Source: CAZEIW01 sp964512305
Lineage (GTDB): Bacteria > Pseudomonadota > Gammaproteobacteria > Burkholderiales > Burkholderiaceae_F
DNA: 17,481 bases
Assembly: GCA_964512305.1 (NCBI GenBank)
Contig: CAZEIW010000156.1
Span: forward strand, 1-17,481
Direction: 5' to 3'
Part shown: piece by piece, positions 1-6,185 of the stretch
Layout of the letters: each line of letters starts with the position of its first letter
How positions within the stretch are numbered: position 1 is the first letter of the stretch
Notes under the pieces: model-generated
What the model saw: the letters and a program-made list of their open reading frames with translations, nothing else
Told to the model about the DNA's origin: nothing
Database searches by the model: none
Program-made: the position numbers and the translations under genes

Positions 1-305
1 CGCGGACCGCCGAGGCGCTCGCCGAGCTCGGCCTGGGATCCTTCCACGACGTGCTGGCGCGGCATCTGTCGCAGGGACAGAAGCGCCGCGTGGCGCTGTC
101 ACGGCTGCGCCTGGCGCAGGCCGTGCCGCTCTGGATCCTGGACGAACCATTCACGGCCCTCGACGTGCGCGGGGTTGCGGTGCTGAGCGGCCTGATCGGA
201 GAGCACCTGGCGCGCTCTGGCACGGTCGTGCTGACCACCCACCAGGCGGTCGATCTGCCCGGCAGCGTGCGCCGCCTCGAGCTGCGCGCATTGGAGCCGG
301 CGTGA
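1..305 (+). CDS. ccmA: CcmA, heme exporter ATP-binding protein (3' end only)
   Basis: This is the C-terminal half of the ABC ATPase of the CcmABCD complex, which releases heme-loaded CcmE during cytochrome c maturation (system I). Reading from base 3, I see the ABC signature (LSQGQKRR), a Walker B segment (LWILDEPFTALD) followed by the D-loop, and the H-loop histidine in LTTH. The order and spacing are those of CcmA. The Walker A part lies before the window. The stop TGA overlaps the GTG start of ccmB (shared GTGA at 302-305), so the two are translationally coupled. It should act at the cytoplasmic face of the inner membrane. Confidence 0.93.
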   Translation, partial: RTAEALAELGLGSFHDVLARHLSQGQKRRVALSRLRLAQAVPLWILDEPFTALDVRGVAVLSGLIGEHLARSGTVVLTTHQAVDLPGSVRRLELRALEPA

Positions 306-970
306 TCGCGACCCTGGCGGCCGTGATCCGGCGCGACCTGCTGCTCGCGCTGCGCCAGCGCGGCGACGTCGCCAACGTGCTGCTGTTCTTCCTCGTCGTC
401 GTCACGATGGTGCCGCTGGGCGTCGGCCCGGAGCTCAACACGCTGCGCCTGATCGCGCCCGGCACGGTCTGGGTCGCGGCGTTGCTAGCGGCGATCCTGT
501 CGCTCGGGCGGATGTTCGCGAACGACTACGCCGACGGCTCGCTGGAGCAGCTGTTGCTCGCAGGACAGCCGCTGCCGCTGATCGTGATCGGCAAGGTGCT
601 GGCGCACTGGCTGGTCACCGGGGCGCCGATCACGCTGATCGCGGCCCCGATGTCCGTGATGTTCGACCTGGGAGGCGAGCCCACGGGGGTGCTGGTGGCT
701 TCGCTGGCGTTCGGGACGCCCGCGCTGAGCCTGATCGGCGGCGTGGGCGCGGCGCTGACGCTGGGCCTGCGCGGCAGCGGCGTGCTGATCACGCTGCTCG
801 TGCTGCCGCTCTACGTACCGGTCCTGATCTTCGGCGCCGGCGCGGTCGACGCGGTTGCCGGCGGCCTGTCGCCGCAGGCGCACCTGATGCTGCTGGGCGG
901 CCTGTCGCTGGCCGCGGCTGCGGGCGCTCCCTGGGCCATCGGCACCGCCCTGCGGATTTCTTTGGAATAA
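302..970 (+). CDS. ccmB: CcmB, heme exporter membrane protein
   Basis: This 222-residue hydrophobic protein has the usual CcmB length and about six membrane segments. The N-terminus (IATLAAVIRRDLLLALRQRGDV) and the following FFLVVVTMVPLGVGPE match the family pattern, as does the LLLAGQPLPLIVIGKVLAHWLV stretch when read in its two halves. It forms the membrane part of the CcmAB transporter that works with CcmC and CcmD to process holo-CcmE. The start is a GTG inside the ccmA stop (GTGA). ccmC follows after about 20 bases, so all four genes look like one operon. Confidence 0.92.
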   Translation: MIATLAAVIRRDLLLALRQRGDVANVLLFFLVVVTMVPLGVGPELNTLRLIAPGTVWVAALLAAILSLGRMFANDYADGSLEQLLLAGQPLPLIVIGKVLAHWLVTGAPITLIAAPMSVMFDLGGEPTGVLVASLAFGTPALSLIGGVGAALTLGLRGSGVLITLLVLPLYVPVLIFGAGAVDAVAGGLSPQAHLMLLGGLSLAAAAGAPWAIGTALRISLE

Positions 971-989
971 TCGCGCCTTGGAAGACCGT

Positions 990-1760
990 ATGCAAAGCGA
1001 CACGATTCCCCGCCCCGGGTTCGGGTGGTTCCGCTACGCGGCGCCGCCCGAGTTCTACCGGCTGACCGGCAGGCTGGTGCCCTGGGTCGCCGTGCTGGCC
1101 GCAGCGCTGGGGCTGATCGGCCTGTACCTCGGGTTCTTCGTTGCCCCGACCGACGCCCAGCAGGGCGAGTCGTACCGGATCATCTTCATCCACGTGCCGG
1201 CGGCCTGGATGGCGATGTTCATCTACATCGTGATGGCGTTTTGGGCCGGCATGGGGCTGGTGTTCAACACGCGGATGTCGTCGATCATGGCCTGCGCGCT
1301 CGCGCCGACCGGGGCGCTGATGGCTTTCCTGGCGCTGTGGACCGGCGCGCTCTGGGGGCGTCCCGCCTGGGGCGCCTACTGGGTCTGGGACGCGCGCATG
1401 ACTTCCACGCTGATCCTGCTGTTCCTCTATCTCGGGTTCATGGCGCTGCACGGGGCGATCGACGATACGCGCCGCGCAGATCGCGCCGCCGGCGTGCTGG
1501 CGCTGGTCGGCGTGGTCAACGTGCCGATCATCTACTTTTCGGTGCAGTGGTGGAACACGCTGCACCAGGGGGCGTCGGTGAGCCTGGTGCGCGCGCCTAC
1601 CATGGCCGCCACGATGCTCGAAGGCATGCTGATGATGGCGCTGGCATTCTGGATGTACAGCATCGCGACCGCGCTCACGCGCGCGCGTGCGATCCTGCTC
1701 GAGCGCGAGCGCAGCGCCGCCTGGGTGCAGGACGCGCTGCGCGAAGGGCGCGATCGATGA
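990..1760 (+). CDS. ccmC: CcmC, heme handling/lyase protein of cytochrome c maturation
   Basis: CcmC delivers heme to CcmE in the periplasm. The 256-residue protein carries the WWD-type heme-binding segment (WGRPAWGAYWVWD, residues about 122-134). It also has the two periplasmic histidines expected as heme ligands: H68 in IFIHVPAAW and H192 in QWWNTLHQG. Six membrane segments are visible. I chose ATG 990 because GGAAGA lies just upstream at a usual distance; the in-frame TTG at 978 would place that ribosome site inside the gene. The stop overlaps the ccmD start (ATGA at 1757-1760). Confidence 0.94.
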   Translation: MQSDTIPRPGFGWFRYAAPPEFYRLTGRLVPWVAVLAAALGLIGLYLGFFVAPTDAQQGESYRIIFIHVPAAWMAMFIYIVMAFWAGMGLVFNTRMSSIMACALAPTGALMAFLALWTGALWGRPAWGAYWVWDARMTSTLILLFLYLGFMALHGAIDDTRRADRAAGVLALVGVVNVPIIYFSVQWWNTLHQGASVSLVRAPTMAATMLEGMLMMALAFWMYSIATALTRARAILLERERSAAWVQDALREGRDR

Positions 1761-1936
1761 AGTGGGGCAGCTGGCAGGACTTCTGGGCCATGGGCGGCTA
1801 CGCGCGCTTCGTCTGGGGCGCCTATGGCGTCGCGCTGCTGGCGCTCGCGATCGAGTTCGCGAGCCTGCGCGCGCGGGCCCGGCGCGCGCGCGCGGCGGCG
1901 AGACGCGGCGAGCCGGGATCGGCCGCGCGATACTGA
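1757..1936 (+). CDS. ccmD: CcmD, small heme exporter subunit
   Basis: This is a 59-residue protein with one membrane segment (about residues 22-36). The N-terminus is aromatic (WGSWQDFWAMGGYARFVWGAYGV) and the C-terminus is strongly basic (RARARRARAAARR), which is the classic CcmD layout. CcmD stabilises CcmC and CcmE and is needed to release holo-CcmE from CcmABC. It starts at the ATGA overlap with ccmC. No ccmE homologue is readable in the next 290 bases, although ccmE usually follows directly. Confidence 0.9.
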   Translation: MKWGSWQDFWAMGGYARFVWGAYGVALLALAIEFASLRARARRARAAARRGEPGSAARY

Positions 1937-1946
1937 CCACGGCCGT

Positions 1947-1961
1947 ACCGGCCAGGCCGGT
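1947..1961. repeat. Perfect inverted repeat after ccmD
   Basis: ACCGGCC and GGCCGGT form a 15-base palindrome with a single A at its centre, 11 bases after the ccmD stop. There is no T-run behind it, so it is not a standard intrinsic terminator. It could act as a 3' RNA end-stabilising structure or a weak pause site for the ccm transcript. Confidence 0.5.
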
Positions 1962-2228
1962 GCGTGCTGAACCAGGGCCGCTGCCGGGTGTTTCGCGTCG
2001 CGGCGGTCATCCTCTCCGGCGTTTCTGCACCGGCCCGGTCGATCCTGGCACGCGCCGTTCGTCGCCCCGGGGTGCCCGCGCCCATTCGGGCAACTCACGC
2101 AAAGGCGCGGTGATCACCCCTCGGATTTGGGAGCGTCCCTAGCCTCCGATCTTGAATTTGCGCAAGCATCGGCCGGTGCGCCCGACCCGGGAATGTCTTC
2201 GCTTCATTCCAAACGATCGGAGACCGCA
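1962..2228. other. Intergenic region between ccmD and the first cytochrome-porin gene
   Basis: I see no supportable gene in this stretch, and no ccmE remnant in any forward frame. It contains a 10-base palindrome GGTGATCACC at 2109-2118 that could be an operator. I did not find a convincing -35/-10 pair. The region presumably holds the promoter for the 2229-4243 gene pair. Confidence 0.4.
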
Positions 2229-3584
2229 GTGGATGCCTTCGATGCTCTCCAGTCGGTCTTCTGGCGGATGAACGCGCGGTGCCTCCCTTTGGGCGCGGCG
2301 ATCGCCGGGTCGCTGGCCTGCGATCCGGCCGCGGCGCTGCCGCTGTACGCGCGCCAGACGGGGCAGGCGTGCCAGGCATGCCACGTGAGCTTTCCCGAGC
2401 TCACCCCCTACGGCCGATACTTCAAGCTGACGGGGTACACGATCGGCGAGCGCCAGACGATCCCGCTCGCGACGATGGCCCAGGTCTCCCGCACCGCGAC
2501 CGCCAACAACTCCGAGAACGGCGCCGAGGTCAACCCGAAGAACAACAGCGTCGTGTTCACCGGAGCGAGCCTGTTCGCCGGCGGCAGGATCACCGACAAC
2601 TTCGGGGCTTTCGCCCAGTGGACGTACAACGGGCTTTACGGCGACCCGAACACGGGCCAGCTGTCGCACCACAGCAGCGTCGACAACACCGACATCCGGT
2701 ACGCCGGCAAGCTGCTCACCGCGGGCGCGCAGGAGCCCGACGTCGTGTACGGGATCACGCTGCACAACAATCCGACCGTGCAGGACGTCTGGAACTCGAC
2801 GCCGGCCTTCGGCTTCCCCTTCGCCGCCTCGCCCGTGGCGAGCACGCCGGCGGCGGCGACGCTGATCGACGGTGGGCTGGCGCAAGCGGCCGCGGGTCTC
2901 GGGTTCTACTCGTTCTGGAAGAAGTCGATCTACGGCGAACTGACCCTGTACCGGACGGCCGACGGCGTGCTGAGATTCCTGCGCGCCGGCGACGTCACCG
3001 AGTTGAAGGGCCTCAATCCGTACTGGCGACTGGCCTACAACCACGAGTGGGGCGCCAGCGCGCTCGAGATCGGCACCTTCGGCATGCAGGTCGACCTGTA
3101 TCCCGACCCGACCAACCCGCACGGCCCCACCGACCGCTACCTCGATACGGCGTTCGATGCGCAGTACCAGTACATCACCGACCCGCACACGGTGACCGCG
3201 CAGGCGACCTATATCCGCGAGAACCAGACGCTCGACGCGACCTTCGGCGGCGGCGGCTCGAGCAACGCGACCGACACGTTGAGGACCTTGCGCGGCAAAC
3301 TCACCTACTACTACCAGCGCACGTACGGCGCGACCCTGGCGTACACGGATACCAGCGGCAGCGCCGATGCCGGGCTGTGGGGGCCGGCGGGCTCCGCCAG
3401 CGGCAGCCCGGACAGCACGTGGTGGACGCTCGAGCTGAACTACCTGTTGATGCCGAACGTCAGGCTGATGGCGCAGTACGTCGACTACGTGAAGTTCAAC
3501 GGCGGCACCCGCGACTACGACGGCATGGGTCGCAACGCGCACGACAACAGCACGCTGTTCCTGAACGTCTGGGCCGCGTTCTGA
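2229..3584 (+). CDS. Cyc2-like outer-membrane monoheme cytochrome-porin fusion, copy 1
   Basis: About 451 residues. A hydrophobic export segment (about residues 18-36) is followed by LPLYARQTG, one heme c site CQACH (residues 48-52) and ELTPYGRYFKLTGY. The rest alternates short polar and aromatic stretches, as in beta-barrel strands, and ends in a terminal phenylalanine (NVWAAF), typical of outer-membrane proteins. From memory, an N-terminal ARQTG-CxxCH-FK-GY block followed by a porin is the design of Cyc2, the outer-membrane Fe(II) oxidase of iron oxidisers; the substrate here is unknown. GTG 2229 is preferred because GGAG lies 6 bases upstream; ATG 2268 gives a more ordinary signal peptide but lacks a clear ribosome site. 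A c4-type cytochrome follows after 47 bases, as a likely electron acceptor. A second copy lies at 15281. Confidence 0.72.
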   Translation: MDAFDALQSVFWRMNARCLPLGAAIAGSLACDPAAALPLYARQTGQACQACHVSFPELTPYGRYFKLTGYTIGERQTIPLATMAQVSRTATANNSENGAEVNPKNNSVVFTGASLFAGGRITDNFGAFAQWTYNGLYGDPNTGQLSHHSSVDNTDIRYAGKLLTAGAQEPDVVYGITLHNNPTVQDVWNSTPAFGFPFAASPVASTPAAATLIDGGLAQAAAGLGFYSFWKKSIYGELTLYRTADGVLRFLRAGDVTELKGLNPYWRLAYNHEWGASALEIGTFGMQVDLYPDPTNPHGPTDRYLDTAFDAQYQYITDPHTVTAQATYIRENQTLDATFGGGGSSNATDTLRTLRGKLTYYYQRTYGATLAYTDTSGSADAGLWGPAGSASGSPDSTWWTLELNYLLMPNVRLMAQYVDYVKFNGGTRDYDGMGRNAHDNSTLFLNVWAAF

Positions 3585-3631
3585 GGCGGGTCGGGCACCG
3601 CCGCGCAGGCGCCGAAAGGATGGACAACACC

Positions 3632-4243
3632 ATGTCGAAGCCGTTGCCAGCGATCGTTGCAGGCTTGCTCGCACTGGCCGGCCCGGCGGGCGCGACCGAC
3701 GACACGGGCCAGGCCGCGGCGGCGAAGCTCGCGGCCGAGCTGTGCTCGGTCTGTCACGGTCCGGGCGGACACAGCCAGTCGCCGGTATACCCGGTGCTCG
3801 CCGCCCAGCAGGCCGAGTACCTGGAGAAGCAGCTCAAGGCTTTCCGCGATCACAGCCGCGGCGAACCGGTGGCGCACGACTTCATGTGGGGGATCGCGCG
3901 CGGCCTCGACGACAGGACCATCGCCGCGCTCGCAGCCTTCTTCGCGGCCCAGCCGCCGCCGCCGGGCGAGGCGGCGGACGCGGCCCTGGCCGCGCGCGGG
4001 CGCAAGCTGTACGAGGAAGGCGCGCCGGACCGGCAGATCGCGGCGTGCTCTGCGTGCCATGGGCCGCAGGCCGCAGGCGCGGGACTGTTCCCCAGGTTGG
4101 CGGGCCAGCACCCGGACTACGTGGTCAAGCAGCTGCAGTTCATCCAGAACGCGCTGCGCGAGGTGCCCGCGATGCACGGCCTGATCCAGCAGCTCACGCC
4201 GGAAGACATGCGGGCGGTGGCCGCGTACGTGGCGTCGAGGTGA
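3632..4243 (+). CDS. Periplasmic diheme cytochrome c, c4 type (copy 1)
   Basis: About 203 residues with a signal peptide (MSKPLPAIVAGLLALAGPAGA) and two c-type domains. Heme 1 is CSVCH (residues 38-42) with probable Met ligand M85 in HDFMWG. Heme 2 is CSACH (139-143) with probable M181 in PAMHGL. LAGQHPDYVVKQL and LAAQQAEYLEKQL are the repeated c4-family motifs. It should shuttle electrons through the periplasm; its place directly behind the cytochrome-porin suggests it accepts electrons from that protein, as the c4-type Cyc1 is thought to do after Cyc2 in acidophilic iron oxidisers (inference). ATG 3632 has AAGGA upstream, though at about 11 bases; ATG 3620 is possible but sits on top of that site. 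It converges on the minus-strand cytochrome gene, with 7 bases between the stops. Confidence 0.88.
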   Translation: MSKPLPAIVAGLLALAGPAGATDDTGQAAAAKLAAELCSVCHGPGGHSQSPVYPVLAAQQAEYLEKQLKAFRDHSRGEPVAHDFMWGIARGLDDRTIAALAAFFAAQPPPPGEAADAALAARGRKLYEEGAPDRQIAACSACHGPQAAGAGLFPRLAGQHPDYVVKQLQFIQNALREVPAMHGLIQQLTPEDMRAVAAYVASR

Positions 4244-4250
4244 GGCGCGC

Positions 4251-4724
4251 TCAGTCCTCGCCGGTGAGCTTCTGCCTCTCCAGCTTGCGCGTCTCGTCGA
4301 GGTACCAGTCCTTCACCTTCAGGCTTGCCAGGTATCCGGCGAGAAGGCGCCGGTCCGGTTCCGGCAGGTCGCGGTACGACGGCATACGGTACTGCGGCTT
4401 GAGGCGCGAAGGCAGGATCCGCTGCGGGTCGGGCGAGGACAGGTAGTCGTAAAGCCAGGCCTCGCTGCGCAGCGATCCGATGCCGTCGAGCATCGGGGCC
4501 GGCACCGCCTGCGTCATGTCGCGCAACGTCCACAGCGAGTGGCACTGCTTGCAGCCGAGCCGGCGGTACAGGTCGTTCGCGGGCTCGGCGAGCGCCGCGG
4601 CGGCCGTGCTGTAGAACGGTATCTCCCGGTCCTGCGCGGCCGGCTTCTGCAGCACCGCGCGCACCCCGCCCGCGGCCGCGAGCACGATCACGCCGCCCAG
4701 GATGATCTTCTCGCCGCGCTTCAC
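4251..4724 (-). CDS. Membrane-anchored monoheme cytochrome c
   Basis: 157 residues. The short N-terminus KRGEKIILGGVIVLAAAGG is a membrane anchor, followed by a periplasmic class I cytochrome c with CKQCH (residues 58-62) and a classic Met ligand M114 in RMPSYRDLP. The layout resembles NorC or the CcoO/CcoP heme domains: anchor, heme, then MPxY near the end. The start is GTG at 4724, overlapping the stop of the preceding gene (GTGA on the minus strand), so translation is coupled. It is clearly related to the 10553-11134 protein: both share a GEKI...V-L anchor, P-Y, LDGIGS-R and a final YLASL/FLSQL helix. It probably feeds or senses electrons for one of the oxidase-like complexes here. Confidence 0.82.
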   Translation of the reverse strand: MKRGEKIILGGVIVLAAAGGVRAVLQKPAAQDREIPFYSTAAAALAEPANDLYRRLGCKQCHSLWTLRDMTQAVPAPMLDGIGSLRSEAWLYDYLSSPDPQRILPSRLKPQYRMPSYRDLPEPDRRLLAGYLASLKVKDWYLDETRKLERQKLTGED

Positions 4725-5002
4725 GCCTTGTCGCGCGCGGCGGCCTCGGCGGCCTTCTGCGCCAGATGACGCTCGCGGCTTTCCATCTGGGTCTTCATCA
4801 CCTCGCGCGCCTTGGCGAAATCCTCGGGCGACATCTTGTCTTTGTCCTCCTCCTTGAAGACGACGTACTTGATGTCCTCGTCGAACTGCTCGTTCTTGTA
4901 GCCCCAGCGCATCCAGTAGATCACGGCGACGATGATCAGCGCGCCGGCGACGAGCCAGAGATAGATCGTCCACCCGTCGGGCAGGGATTCGAAAAACCCC
5001 AT
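4721..5002 (-). CDS. Small single-helix membrane protein, CcoS/CcoQ-like
   Basis: 93 residues with one membrane helix (about residues 11-30, WTIYLWLVAGALIIVAVIYW). It continues as KNEQFDEDIKYVVFKEED and then a charged, probably helical tail rich in K, E, A and R. The helix followed by QFD-(D/E) and a short hydrophobic acidic patch resembles CcoS (FixS), a cbb3 assembly factor needed for cofactor insertion, but the tail is much longer than in normal CcoS. A strong GGGAGG ribosome site precedes ATG 5002. It is the first gene of a two-gene minus-strand operon divergent from the cbb3-type operon. The CcoS assignment rests on motif memory only. Confidence 0.6.
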   Translation of the reverse strand: MGFFESLPDGWTIYLWLVAGALIIVAVIYWMRWGYKNEQFDEDIKYVVFKEEDKDKMSPEDFAKAREVMKTQMESRERHLAQKAAEAAARDKA

Positions 5003-5323
5003 TGTCTGCCTCCCTAATGAAACGTCCGACCATAGGACATCGCGATCGAATGTTCAACTGCCGGTCCGCGTTGTGCAAATGAGACTGCGCCGTGTTCCGA
5101 GGTTAAAAAAACCTTTACTACATTGGTGTTTCTGAAGAAAATTCCTACCGGCGCACCGTTCAGAGAAACGGGCCCGGAGACAACGACAGTCCCGGGATAG
5201 GGACATTCCCCAATTTGAGTGCGGCGATGAACGGCCGGTGGGAAATGCTGCGCCGCTACATCGCCGTTCTTAAAATTCAAGGACTTACGTGCGTTGCTTC
5301 GCACAATCACCATGACGACAAGC
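5003..5323. promoter_or_regulatory. Divergent, AT-rich upstream region of the cytochrome/cbb3 operons
   Basis: This stretch between the minus-strand gene at 5002 and the plus-strand promoter at 5324 is visibly less GC-rich than the coding DNA. It holds two small inverted repeats. One is AGGTT-N5-AACCT at 5100-5114, containing a run of seven A. The other is GTGCG-N6-CGCAC at 5289-5304, about 20 bases before the -35 box of the cbb3 promoter. Both could be regulator sites. An open frame on the minus strand at 5014-5313 has no ribosome site and atypical codon use, so I do not call it. Confidence 0.5.
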
Positions 5324-5353
5324 TTGACATGAGCGGGGATGGGTCCCTATTAT
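5324..5353 (+). promoter_or_regulatory. Sigma70-type promoter for the cbb3-type operon
   Basis: A perfect -35 box TTGACA (5324-5329) and a near-consensus -10 box TATTAT (5348-5353) are separated by 18 bases. This is the best sigma70-like promoter I could find in the window. Transcription would start near 5360 and run toward the gene at 5702, giving a leader of about 340 nt. Confidence 0.65.
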
Positions 5354-5374
5354 CGTTCTCGCTTCATGGGTTTA

Positions 5375-5393
5375 CTTAAGGACGTGCCTTAAG
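5375..5393. promoter_or_regulatory. Operator-like inverted repeat CTTAAGG-N5-CCTTAAG
   Basis: Perfect 7-base arms (5375-5381 and 5387-5393) flank ACGTG. The element begins about 15 bases downstream of the expected transcription start, where a bound repressor would block elongation. A further half-site-like CTTAAC sits at 5412-5417. The regulator is unknown to me. Confidence 0.5.
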
Positions 5394-5701
5394 GCTGTAT
5401 ACGCATAGGTACTTAACGTCCCGACCATAACAAAGCCGGATACGCTAATCGGAAAGTCGGTCGAGACGGGTTGGTGGCAACGGGGGTGACGTTCGTGAGC
5501 GGGGGCTCGAACGGTTCGCAGACAAGGGTTGCAGGCGCCGGCAGGCGTGCCGCCGGCGCTTCGACGCGGGTCGGTTCGGCGCTGGCGTAGGGCAATGGAT
5601 CCGCCCTGACCGGCGGGCGGCGGTCGCCGCGCATGCCGCGGGCGACCGGTCAATTTCAAACGATTGCTGGGAACTTCTTGGTCTCGAGGAGGGGAGTGGG
5701 C
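5394..5701 (+). promoter_or_regulatory. Long structured 5' leader of the cbb3-type operon
   Basis: About 300 bases without a supportable gene. Two strong potential hairpins are present. One pairs GCGCCGGC (5535-5542) with GCCGGCGC (5552-5559). The other pairs GGTCGCC (5622-5628) with GGCGACC (5641-5647), with GCG/CGC pairing further in, about 40 bases before the start codon. I do not recognise a known riboswitch class. The leader ends with a strong GAGGAGGGGAG ribosome site for the gene at 5702. Confidence 0.45.
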
Positions 5702-5983
5702 ATGTCAAGCAAGTCGATCACGTCACGCGCTTTCTGGAGCATTCTCATCGGCGGCATGCTGACCGGCATGGGCAACGGCAGCGTGTTCGGGGCCGCCATG
5801 ATGTGCCTGCTGGGTCGCGGCGGCTTCGGCAACTGGGGCGGAAACGGCAAGTCCGCGTACGACCCGTCGACGTTCACCGGCTTCATCGACTGGGCGATGA
5901 TCGTGTTCGGCGTCGCCTTCGTGGTCATCATGCTGGTCGGACTGTCGCGCCACGACGCGCTCGAGCGCGGCCAGGCGGCCTGA
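5702..5983 (+). CDS. Small two-helix membrane protein, first gene of the cbb3-type operon
   Basis: 93 residues with two predicted membrane helices (about 11-38 and 62-82), joined by a glycine-rich loop (GRGGFGNWGGNGKSAYD). I do not recognise a family. It has a strong ribosome site (GAGGAGGGG) and is the first gene after the TTGACA/TATTAT promoter, 60 bases ahead of a microprotein and then CcoN. Its position suggests an accessory or assembly subunit of the oxidase. The second helix contains FIDWAMIVFGVAFVVIML and ends in a charged cytoplasmic-type tail (SRHDALERGQ). Confidence 0.75.
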   Translation: MSSKSITSRAFWSILIGGMLTGMGNGSVFGAAMMCLLGRGGFGNWGGNGKSAYDPSTFTGFIDWAMIVFGVAFVVIMLVGLSRHDALERGQAA

Positions 5984-6043
5984 CGAAACCGTTCCGGGTA
6001 CAACGAGCTTTCACTCTATTCACTCAACTTAGACGAGGGGACC

Positions 6044-6148
6044 ATGGCCTTGATCGCCGGCCTGCTGGGGGTGTTTCTGGCGTTTTCGAGTATGTTGCTG
6101 TCGTTCTACGTCCTGACGCCGAAGAATCGGGATCAGAACGGCAAATAA
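6044..6148 (+). CDS. 34-residue single-helix microprotein before CcoN
   Basis: An open frame of 34 codons encodes one hydrophobic helix (ALIAGLLGVFLAFSSMLLSFYVL) followed by a polar tail (TPKNRDQNGK). An AGACGAGGGG ribosome site lies just before the ATG. The helix-plus-charged-tail form and the place directly upstream of ccoN (37 bases) are those of a small oxidase subunit such as CcoQ, or the small subunits seen in many heme-copper oxidases. Two similar microproteins (9317 and 9459) occur later in the same operon. Confidence 0.7.
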   Translation: MALIAGLLGVFLAFSSMLLSFYVLTPKNRDQNGK

Positions 6149-6185
6149 GCCGGCAACGGACTTTCTTGGATTGAGGGGACAGAGC

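Noticed and set aside
5014..5313. 99-codon open frame on the minus strand in the regulatory region
   Set aside because: It has no ribosome site and codon use unlike the neighbours, and it covers the small inverted repeats upstream of the cbb3 promoter. More likely chance in non-coding DNA.
5003..5701. FNR/Anr box upstream of the cbb3-type operon
   Set aside because: I looked for TTGAT-N4-ATCAA, usual for cbb3 operons, and found no acceptable match.
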